A DNA stretch of 5,093 nucleotides. Source: an uncultured bacterium (GTDB lineage: Bacteria; Verrucomicrobiota; Kiritimatiellia; CAIKKV01; CAITUY01). Of the stretch, positions 1-5,093 are shown piece after piece. Both the position numbers and the translations under genes were made by a program. The notes below the pieces were generated by a model. The model did no database searches. It saw only the letters and a program-made list of their open reading frames with translations, and was not told the origin of the DNA. Location: assembly GCA_903934155.1 (NCBI GenBank), contig CAIZMS010000181.1, forward strand, positions 1-5,093. Reading direction: 5' to 3'. Within the stretch, counting starts at the first letter, position 1, and each line of letters starts with the position of its first letter.

Positions 1-314
1 GCACGGAGCAGGAACGGCAATGAAAGTTCGCCGGAACGAAAGGGAAGCATATGGTTGAGGAAGGAGTGAATTGCGGAAATCGCGGTGAGACTGAGAAGCC
101 CCCGTCGCCCCAGAATACTTCCCAGCCGAAGGGCTCGAAAAAGATTGGCTCCCGAATAAAGAAGGAAGGCCATGGTCAATTGCAACAGAGTCAGACGGCT
201 CGCAAGGCGGACAATATCAGCCAGCTTGATCTGACTAAGCAGGGCCACAACCAATCCCGCGGAGAGCAGGGCCACGAAAATGCCAAACATCCACTTCCGT
301 CCGGACGGGTTCAT
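1..314 (-). CDS. LPG_synthase_TM / UPF0104 flippase-like membrane protein, N-terminal fragment
   Basis: Reading from the ATG at 312-314, 104 complete codons run to the window edge with no stop. The product starts MNPSGRKWMFGIFVALLSAG, with a first membrane helix at about residues 9-28 and a second hydrophobic stretch at about 41-56. A short basic loop follows (FRALRLGSILGRR). Then comes SFLNHMLPFRSGELSLPFLLR, carrying the N-x3-P-x-R-x-G-E signature (Asn87, Pro91, Arg93, Gly95, Glu96) that marks the YbhN/AglD/MprF-N group of flippase-like proteins (Pfam LPG_synthase_TM). Full-length members are around 300 residues, so about two thirds is missing. Family members are implicated in moving lipids or lipid-linked sugars across the membrane. 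Next to a deacetylase and a GT-C transferase, a role in presenting a lipid-linked sugar on the outer face is plausible but inferred. The start is set by the ATGA overlap. Confidence 0.86.
   Translation of the reverse strand, partial: MNPSGRKWMFGIFVALLSAGLVVALLSQIKLADIVRLASRLTLLQLTMAFLLYSGANLFRALRLGSILGRRGLLSLTAISAIHSFLNHMLPFRSGELSLPFLLR
311..314 (-). other. ATGA start/stop overlap joining deacetylase and flippase-like genes
   Basis: The flippase-like gene starts at ATG (314-312) and the deacetylase stops at TGA (313-311). The 16 bases before this ATG (minus strand AAAGCCGGGCCGCCCC) contain no recognisable Shine-Dalgarno core. Translation of the flippase-like gene therefore probably depends on ribosomes ending the deacetylase. 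Confidence 0.88.
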
Positions 315-1183
315 GGGGCGGCCCGGCTTTCAAAGGCCGCAAGCGATACCCCGGGCAACATCGCCGTGTTTTGACTGGCGATCTCATGGATCCCGGCCAG
401 CGTAACCCCGGCCTCGCGCAACCGATCAACCAGTGAGCGGAACCCCTTAAACCCGCCCGACCACTGGCCCAACACATACAGTCCGCGCAGGCCGGCGGGT
501 AATGTGGCCAGCGCGGTGGAATCGGGAAAAAGATTATGAAAATGACCATCTACCACATAGGGCACCCAAATCCGTTTCACGGCCCGCCGGATCAGTACGG
601 CGGCCAGAGTCGGCCCCAGCAAATTGATAAATGACAGGCCTGCAGGAATGCGTGGCGCAAGCAAACCAACGGGAAATTCAGGCAAGTCTGGCTCCATCCA
701 CCGGAAGGGATGGCGAGGAAAATGACTGAAGTCATAGCACCCCTTCCTCCGAACCGGGAAAACGCTGGAATCGTACCGATATCCCAGCGAGGCCAGCAAC
801 TGGAGATCGGCGGCACTGATAACCCCCGCCGGAGCACGGTAGCCTGAAGGCACACGACCAAACCGCTTCACATAAGCCTCGGTACCGCGGTTGATTTCAT
901 CGGCATGAGAGTCGCGCAGAGTCCCAAACCCCTCCGCCCTATGGTCATGGCCATGTAATTCCACGGAAACACCCGCCGCAACCAACTGATCAACAATCGG
1001 ATGATGTTGCGCAATGAGTTGTCCGGTCACAAAGGCCGTCATGGGAATCCGGTTGGCGGAAAGCCAGTCCAAGAACGGGCTGATCCGGTCAAGGATCCGT
1101 GTGGTGGTAGCGCGCCCGTAATCGGGTTCGACATCCAGCGTGAGGCACACCGGGCCCAAACTTGCCTCCGCACCCGATTTCAT
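311..1183 (-). CDS. NodB-type polysaccharide deacetylase family protein, probably cytoplasmic
   Basis: A 290-residue NodB-fold carbohydrate esterase 4 type protein, expected to remove N-acyl groups from a sugar. Motif 1 is LTLDVEPDYG (Asp17 as general base; the second Asp of the common DDG is Val18, with Glu19 next). This DVE form is known in divergent branches of the family. Motif 2 is ELHGHDHR, with His77 and His81 spaced as the metal-binding HxxxH pair. Motif 3 is RVPSGYRAP (Arg110, Pro112, Gly114, Arg116, Pro118), followed by LGYRYDSSVFP (Asp138). The usual motif 5 His is not evident: the equivalent strand reads LYVLGQWSGG. The chain ends with a typical last helix and strand (LVDRLREAGVTLAGIHEIA). 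There is no signal peptide or membrane segment, and the catalytic strand starts at residue 13, so I infer cytoplasmic action on a nucleotide- or lipid-linked sugar, as for ArnD. It overlaps by four bases at both ends with its neighbours. Substrate unknown. Confidence 0.93.
   Translation of the reverse strand: MKSGAEASLGPVCLTLDVEPDYGRATTTRILDRISPFLDWLSANRIPMTAFVTGQLIAQHHPIVDQLVAAGVSVELHGHDHRAEGFGTLRDSHADEINRGTEAYVKRFGRVPSGYRAPAGVISAADLQLLASLGYRYDSSVFPVRRKGCYDFSHFPRHPFRWMEPDLPEFPVGLLAPRIPAGLSFINLLGPTLAAVLIRRAVKRIWVPYVVDGHFHNLFPDSTALATLPAGLRGLYVLGQWSGGFKGFRSLVDRLREAGVTLAGIHEIASQNTAMLPGVSLAAFESRAAP
1180..1183 (-). other. ATGA start/stop overlap joining glycosyltransferase and deacetylase genes
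   Basis: The minus-strand bases ATGA hold both the deacetylase start (1183-1181) and the glycosyltransferase stop TGA (1182-1180). This layout is the usual signature of translational coupling within one mRNA and fixes the start of the second gene. Confidence 0.9.
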
Positions 1184-3210
1184 CGGGAAGCAGCCTCTCC
1201 GGGGGCGGCAGGCTTGGCCTCCAGCAGTTTAAGCTCCGCCAAGGTCCACGCATATCGACTGCGGGGTTCGGCGATTTCAATTTTCAAGCGGACGGTCGTA
1301 ACAGGCTTCGGCAACGTAATGACGGCAATCTCGCGGCCGTATAGGGGATGTCCGTTGGCAAATTCAAACGCCTCTGGATTGACGGGAACATTCTCGGCCA
1401 CGCGTCGCCACGCGCCATCCTGAAGGGCGGAAACATGGACGCTCACAGGATGATCCCTTCCGGACAAGGCGTGATCAAACAGGATCTGTCCAACAGTTCG
1501 GGCTGTGGCCAATTCCACAGACACCCACATCCCGGTCATTTGAAGGTAACCCGCGCAACGCCAAAAGGTGGACTGGCCATCCATCATGAATCGAGCATCA
1601 CCGGGGTTATGGCTCGCATTCACCCGAAGCGGCATCAGGGACGCTTGCCGGGAAGAGGTTGCCCCCGTCGACACGAAATCGGTGTAGACGGTGAATCCGC
1701 CGCATTGCTTTTTCTGGAAACCAACCTTGCTCATTGCCAGATCGGCCTCGAAACCCGCAGGCGTGAAATTATAGGAGTCGGACAGCACGTAGGCGACATT
1801 GGTAGCGGCATCCACCATGTCCTTAAACGGCACCGGCCAGCCCGGGAATCGCTCGTTATAAACCTGGCAGAGAGTGATTCGTCCGTCGGTGTTGAAAGTA
1901 AAGCGATAGGCGTCCACATAACTCGCGTAGCCGCGGGTAATGCCACGACTGTCGAGATAACGGATGACGGGCGTGAGGTCGTAGGACTTGAGCGTGTTGG
2001 CAAATCCGGGTTTCCGCCATTCAGTTAACAGAACACCCACCGAACTGAGGTTTGCGGCGACGATGGCGAGGGTGATGCCTCCGAGGAGAATCCGACTGAA
2101 ACGGCCCGCCCGCTGGTAAAGCCCGGCGACCAAAAACGGAAAACTCCAGAGGAGTGGCGTGAAATACCGGTATGTATGGGAATGCGACCGGCCGCTCAAG
2201 AGGAAAAGCCCCAGACACAACCACGAAATGCCGATGAACACCATCAGCGCATCCACCGACGGCCAGCGTTCGCTTCGCCATCGGTTAAAGGCGTTCCAAG
2301 CAACGACAAGGGTGGCCACCACGAGAATGACGGCCCACCCAATGCCCACTACGCCCGCAAAACCGGACAGCCAGGCGATTCGTTCTGATGAATCCGGAAC
2401 AAGGGGCACGCCGAAGCCAAGAGCACTGGGAAGGGTCGAATTCAAGGCGGGGGAAAGCAATTTCTGGAAGGCTTCCCGGACGCTGACGGAATGCTGAACA
2501 GCACCAAAGGCACCGCTGTGAATCGCCTTGGCCAGGAAATGAGGGACCAAACCAAGACCCGCCCCGATGAAAAAGGCAGGCGCGGCACCGAGCGCGGCGC
2601 GCCAACTTCGGTGCAGACCCACCATGGCCCCCACCATGATGAGAATGGGAAGGCAAAGCATGGTTTCGCTACAGGCCAAACCGACAAGCAGCCCCACCGC
2701 CAGCGCCGAGTGCCAAGGGCGCGCCCCCTCATCCCACTGGCGCTGGGCCACTAAAACAGCAAGGGCGGAAATCATCACCAGCGAATCATAGGCGGGCATG
2801 GCGCATCCGTGTTGCAGAAAAAGAAGATAGGCCGAACCGAACAGAATCAGGATCATGCCGGGCCAGGTATCCCGAACCGGACCCCAGCGTCGAAGAATCA
2901 GCAGCGAAAAGAGCATCGCCAACACGCCGAACCCGGTAGCCAGAACCCGCGCCCCGACAGCCGTGCGGGGAAGAAACCCGATAAACGGCGCCATCAGGTA
3001 GGCGTCCAGCGGAAAAATGTAGGGGGAAGCCAGGATAAGCAGGGGCCGATCACCGGCCGCAATCTGCTTGGCCTGGAGCGCAATCTTGCACTCGTCGTCA
3101 AACGCGGGCATGTGGGCGCAACTGACGGCGAAAATGGTAAGGCGCAGGGCCACGGCAAGGACGATCCCCACCCCGGCCAATATCCATAAATTCCGTTTCT
3201 GATCTTTCAT
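1180..3210 (-). CDS. GT-C family membrane glycosyltransferase (ArnT/PMT-like) with C-terminal F5/8 type C domain
   Basis: A 676-residue polytopic membrane protein. Helix 1 is at about residues 8-28. The first outer loop carries AFDDECKIALQAKQI (Asp38, Asp39, Glu40), matching the acidic DD/DE motif that GT-C enzymes of the GT39/GT83 type use for catalysis. About ten further hydrophobic segments run to residue 394 (for example 86-106, 115-132, 167-198, 206-226, 280-308, 319-338). Residues 400-515 look like a soluble domain after the last helix (TPVIRYLDSRGITRGYASYVDAYRF). Residues 525-664 match an F5/8 type C (discoidin-like) fold: NASHNPGDARFMMDG, W550, GMWVSVELATARTVGQILFDH, and a final strand region AWTLAELKLLE. 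Family knowledge says such enzymes move a sugar from a polyprenyl-phosphate carrier to an acceptor at the outer face of the inner membrane; donor and acceptor cannot be read here. The C-terminal domain may bind glycan. A good Shine-Dalgarno supports the start, and the stop overlaps the deacetylase start by four bases. Confidence 0.92.
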   Translation of the reverse strand: MKDQKRNLWILAGVGIVLAVALRLTIFAVSCAHMPAFDDECKIALQAKQIAAGDRPLLILASPYIFPLDAYLMAPFIGFLPRTAVGARVLATGFGVLAMLFSLLILRRWGPVRDTWPGMILILFGSAYLLFLQHGCAMPAYDSLVMISALAVLVAQRQWDEGARPWHSALAVGLLVGLACSETMLCLPILIMVGAMVGLHRSWRAALGAAPAFFIGAGLGLVPHFLAKAIHSGAFGAVQHSVSVREAFQKLLSPALNSTLPSALGFGVPLVPDSSERIAWLSGFAGVVGIGWAVILVVATLVVAWNAFNRWRSERWPSVDALMVFIGISWLCLGLFLLSGRSHSHTYRYFTPLLWSFPFLVAGLYQRAGRFSRILLGGITLAIVAANLSSVGVLLTEWRKPGFANTLKSYDLTPVIRYLDSRGITRGYASYVDAYRFTFNTDGRITLCQVYNERFPGWPVPFKDMVDAATNVAYVLSDSYNFTPAGFEADLAMSKVGFQKKQCGGFTVYTDFVSTGATSSRQASLMPLRVNASHNPGDARFMMDGQSTFWRCAGYLQMTGMWVSVELATARTVGQILFDHALSGRDHPVSVHVSALQDGAWRRVAENVPVNPEAFEFANGHPLYGREIAVITLPKPVTTVRLKIEIAEPRSRYAWTLAELKLLEAKPAAPGEAASR
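1194..1200 (-). promoter_or_regulatory. Shine-Dalgarno-like GGAGAGG before the deacetylase gene
   Basis: The minus strand reads GGAGAGG, ten bases before the ATG at 1181-1183, inside the end of the glycosyltransferase gene. The spacing is somewhat long, but the purine run supports this start together with the ATGA overlap. Confidence 0.5.
1219..1638 (-). other. Region encoding the F5/8 type C (discoidin-like) domain of the glycosyltransferase
   Basis: Encodes about residues 525-664 of the GT-C protein. Typical signs are the opening N-A-S with a following D-G pair (NASHNPGDARFMMDG), a Trp soon after (W550), the strand pair WVSVELATARTVGQILFD, and the closing R-L-K-I-E-I ... W-T-L-A-E-L-K-L strands. 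Such domains usually bind carbohydrate or lipid head groups. It follows the membrane part, so it is expected on the periplasmic side. Confidence 0.75.
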
Positions 3211-3216
3211 AAATCG

Positions 3217-3220
3217 CTCC
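3217..3220 (-). promoter_or_regulatory. Shine-Dalgarno site of the GT-C glycosyltransferase gene
   Basis: The minus strand reads GGAG-CGATTT-ATG, a GGAG core six bases before the ATG at 3208-3210. This supports that ATG as the start and shows the gene can be translated independently of the gene upstream, unlike the two coupled genes after it. Confidence 0.7.
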
Positions 3221-3271
3221 GTGTGTGACTGTTCAGGCTATAGAGGGCTCCCTGCTTCAACAAGCCCAAAA

Positions 3272-3285
3272 GTGCCGACAGGCAC
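3272..3285 (-). terminator. Small hairpin followed by four T, possible weak terminator or attenuator
   Basis: On the minus strand GTGCC-TGTC-GGCAC forms a perfect 5-bp stem with a 4-base loop, followed directly by TTTT. It lies 1 base past the stop codon of the upstream gene. The stem is short and the T run brief, so at best it would reduce read-through into the glycosyltransferase gene rather than stop transcription. It could equally be chance or an mRNA-end stabilising structure. Confidence 0.22.
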
Positions 3286-3286
3286 C

Positions 3287-5093
3287 TCACCGCCCCAACC
3301 ACAAACGTCCATCACGGGATCCCTCCACGCGAAGTTGCCCCAAAGTCCATTTTCCATCACCAATCAGCCTCAGGCAAATGTCGGTCAATTCTGTCTTTGA
3401 AGGAAGTGGAAGCTCAAGAACAACCGAGTCGCCTTGGTTTAGGTTCTGGGTGGAAAGCACCCCTTCATAAAATTGTCTGGGTCCGCCGAACGCCTTGCGG
3501 TAGGCGCGCACCTTGAGCGGGGGCGGATTGTCCTTCAGGGATTCAAACCGGATCCGCATTCGATCTGGCTGGATCACCTCCACCTCCACCAGTTTCATCC
3601 AGGGGTAGAAAACACCTTTCCCCGTTCCGTCGACCAAGCGGCCTCCCTGCTCAAACCGATCCCACTCCTTGCCGCTGGGAATTGAAATCCGGGCCTTTTT
3701 CAGGAGATCCTGCGCGGCTTCAGTCGCCCCCTTTTGCCAGGCGTGCCAGATTAAAGCCCTGTAAAGTTCACGCCGCTCCGCCCCAAGAAGAGCGTCCTCA
3801 TTCCACCGAATTTCAAACCGCGAAAACTCCACCTTCCCGCCCCGTTGATCGGAAATAAAATTGAGCGCCAGGTTTTGTTCCCGGTCAACCGTGATACGCC
3901 GACTTATTTTAAACGGTTTTCCGGCCTCCACCAGAATCGTTTCCTCATCCTGTCCAAGGGAGTCGCCCACCCTCATCTTCCACAGTTCGGCTGTCTCGGA
4001 GTAGGACTGGGATTTGAGTTCGGCATGCACGGTGTAGACTCCCGGCGCCAGTCGCATCGGCAAATTCAGGGTGCTCGTGAATTCCCGTGAGTTTTCTTCC
4101 TTGGTTAAGCGAATCCCCATCGGAGGAAGAGAGAACTCGATTCCATTCCAACCCGTATCCGGCATCGGAAGCCTGAGCCGGGAATGATCCCGCCACCCGG
4201 AACCCGGACAACCATTCAGCATAAGTTGATCCACGGGGATCAAACCGGCCGCTTCAAAATTTTCAAGGTTCCGTCGGGCCGCCGCTTCCAATCGGGCGGC
4301 TTGCGCCCAATCCCGTTGGGCCACTGCACAACTATAGCGAAGCCAATCCCACCCCGGGTTGCCGGGTTCCGGAGGCATCCATTGCAAGGCCCGGTCGGGG
4401 TACCCTTTTTGAAAAAGAAGCATCGCCACCTCGCCCGTGGACATCGCCACCTGCGCATGGCAGGCAAGATCCCGAAAATGCGCCGTCGGCCTGGATTTGA
4501 CCGAGACCACATCATAAACAGACGTGCGGGGGATAAACCAAGGTCGTTTTACGGGAACCACGGCCACATCATAAGGATCCACATGAATGGAGTGGCGGTC
4601 GCCCATCCCGTTCACAACAAAATCGGCAGCAAAGGCCTCGGTCTGTAAGACCACAAACAAAGTGCGCCGCGTCCCGACCTCGCCACCCACTACCAAACTT
4701 CTCCAGTCTGGATCAGCCTTCAGTCCCGCTCCACAGCCCACCCCACTCTCGCTCAAGGGCACCGCGACATAAGGATGCCGATCGACCAGAACCGGCCGGA
4801 ACAACGGCGACTCGATCGTCACCGTCGGAACCACCGGCTTGGCATCCCACCACTCAATTTCATTCCCCACAAAGGAATAGGGCCAGCCGCTAACCCCCCA
4901 ATGGCACAAGCGTCGCGCCTGCTGCTTGAATCCGGCCAGGTTCTTCGCAAAGTTTGGATACAACTCATGGGTTCGGGGATCCACCGTACCCCGGCCCGTG
5001 GAGGACACATTTCTGAGTAAGTACTCAATTTTTGCCTGATCCCGCTGCACCGGGGTCATCCACTCGATCTGCCCGACGGAGTAGGCGGAATCA
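3287..5093 (-). CDS. Large protein of unknown function with discoidin-like and other beta-rich modules, 5' end outside window
   Basis: The frame ends at a TGA (3287-3289) and is open to the window edge. An ATG at 5057-5059 would give 590 residues, but coding continues upstream (residues DSAYSVGQIEW just before it) and that ATG has no well-placed Shine-Dalgarno, so I treat it as internal. Residue numbers here count from that Met. Residues 80-190 are beta-rich. Residues 205-270 are helical with a TPR-like feel (GYPDRALQWM, then DWAQAARLEAAARRNL). Residues 300-420 look like a carbohydrate-binding-type beta sandwich (LAPGVYTVHAEL, GGKVEFSRFEIRW). Residues 425-456 are helical again. Residues 486-580 form a last beta domain ending WTLGQLRVEG, echoing the end of the F5/8C domain of the next gene. 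No membrane helix is visible in this part. I infer the C-terminal, probably periplasmic, portion of a larger protein, perhaps another GT-C enzyme whose membrane part lies beyond 5093. No family recognised with certainty. Confidence 0.85.
   Translation of the reverse strand, partial: DSAYSVGQIEWMTPVQRDQAKIEYLLRNVSSTGRGTVDPRTHELYPNFAKNLAGFKQQARRLCHWGVSGWPYSFVGNEIEWWDAKPVVPTVTIESPLFRPVLVDRHPYVAVPLSESGVGCGAGLKADPDWRSLVVGGEVGTRRTLFVVLQTEAFAADFVVNGMGDRHSIHVDPYDVAVVPVKRPWFIPRTSVYDVVSVKSRPTAHFRDLACHAQVAMSTGEVAMLLFQKGYPDRALQWMPPEPGNPGWDWLRYSCAVAQRDWAQAARLEAAARRNLENFEAAGLIPVDQLMLNGCPGSGWRDHSRLRLPMPDTGWNGIEFSLPPMGIRLTKEENSREFTSTLNLPMRLAPGVYTVHAELKSQSYSETAELWKMRVGDSLGQDEETILVEAGKPFKISRRITVDREQNLALNFISDQRGGKVEFSRFEIRWNEDALLGAERRELYRALIWHAWQKGATEAAQDLLKKARISIPSGKEWDRFEQGGRLVDGTGKGVFYPWMKLVEVEVIQPDRMRIRFESLKDNPPPLKVRAYRKAFGGPRQFYEGVLSTQNLNQGDSVVLELPLPSKTELTDICLRLIGDGKWTLGQLRVEGSRDGRLWLGR

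Noticed and set aside
51..374. A 107-codon plus-strand open frame at the window start
   Set aside because: It runs opposite the flippase-like gene, whose N-x3-P-x-R-x-G-E motif and membrane helices show the real coding strand. Its product is polar and low in complexity.
1001..1423. A 140-codon plus-strand open frame across the deacetylase/glycosyltransferase junction
   Set aside because: It is antisense to both genes at a clear ATGA junction, with no sensible protein features.
1348..2028. A 226-codon open frame on the plus strand opposite the glycosyltransferase
   Set aside because: It is fully antisense to a well-supported membrane protein gene. Its product is a low-complexity mix rich in His, Gly and Arg with no domain or hydrophobic pattern, as expected for a shadow frame in GC-rich DNA.
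3221..3265. Possible promoter in the gap before the glycosyltransferase (TTGTTG, 15 bases, TATAGC on the minus strand)
   Set aside because: The spacer is short and both hexamers are weak matches. It is not enough to claim a sigma-70 promoter, and the source's promoter rules are unknown.
4184..4648. A 154-codon plus-strand open frame opposite the large unknown protein
   Set aside because: It is antisense to a continuous coding frame, rich in Arg, His and Pro, and shows no recognisable motif.
5057..5059. ATG as the true start of the large upstream protein
   Set aside because: The frame stays open to the window edge with protein-like sequence, and no well-spaced ribosome site precedes the ATG. 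It is more likely an internal Met, although a start here cannot be excluded.

Overview
The window is a dense, one-directional gene block. All four supported protein-coding genes lie on the minus strand, so transcription runs from high to low coordinates. Base composition is GC-rich by eye, gaps are tiny, and there are no RNA genes, mobile elements or CRISPR arrays. The protein content (GT-C membrane glycosyltransferase, NodB-fold deacetylase, LPG-synthase-TM flippase-like protein, discoidin-like beta domains) points to a bacterium building a surface glycan or glycolipid. The mix of a GT-C core with a C-terminal F5/8C-type domain recalls PVC-type bacteria (Verrucomicrobiota, Kiritimatiellota and relatives) or Omnitrophota. 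That placement is an impression, not a demonstrated assignment.

Layout in transcription order: (1) 5093 to 3287, the 3' part of a large protein of unrecognised family, open to the window edge. It has beta-rich modules, a short helical repeat-like stretch and a C-terminal beta domain. (2) A 76-bp gap holding a small hairpin and a good Shine-Dalgarno site. (3) 3210 to 1180, a 676-residue polytopic GT-C glycosyltransferase ending in an F5/8 type C (discoidin-like) domain. (4) 1183 to 311, a 290-residue NodB-type polysaccharide deacetylase without a signal peptide. (5) 314 to beyond position 1, the N-terminal 104 residues of a UPF0104/LPG_synthase_TM flippase-like membrane protein, cut by the window edge. 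Genes 3-4 and 4-5 are joined by ATGA start/stop overlaps, so they are almost certainly co-transcribed and translationally coupled.

Read together, the three coupled genes supply a cytoplasmic sugar N-deacylase, a candidate lipid-linked sugar translocase and a periplasm-facing lipid-sugar-dependent transferase. This is the same logic as the ArnD / ArnE-ArnF / ArnT arm of aminosugar transfer to lipid A, but built from different families. The functional link is inference; the gene order, overlaps and family-level motifs are visible in the sequence.
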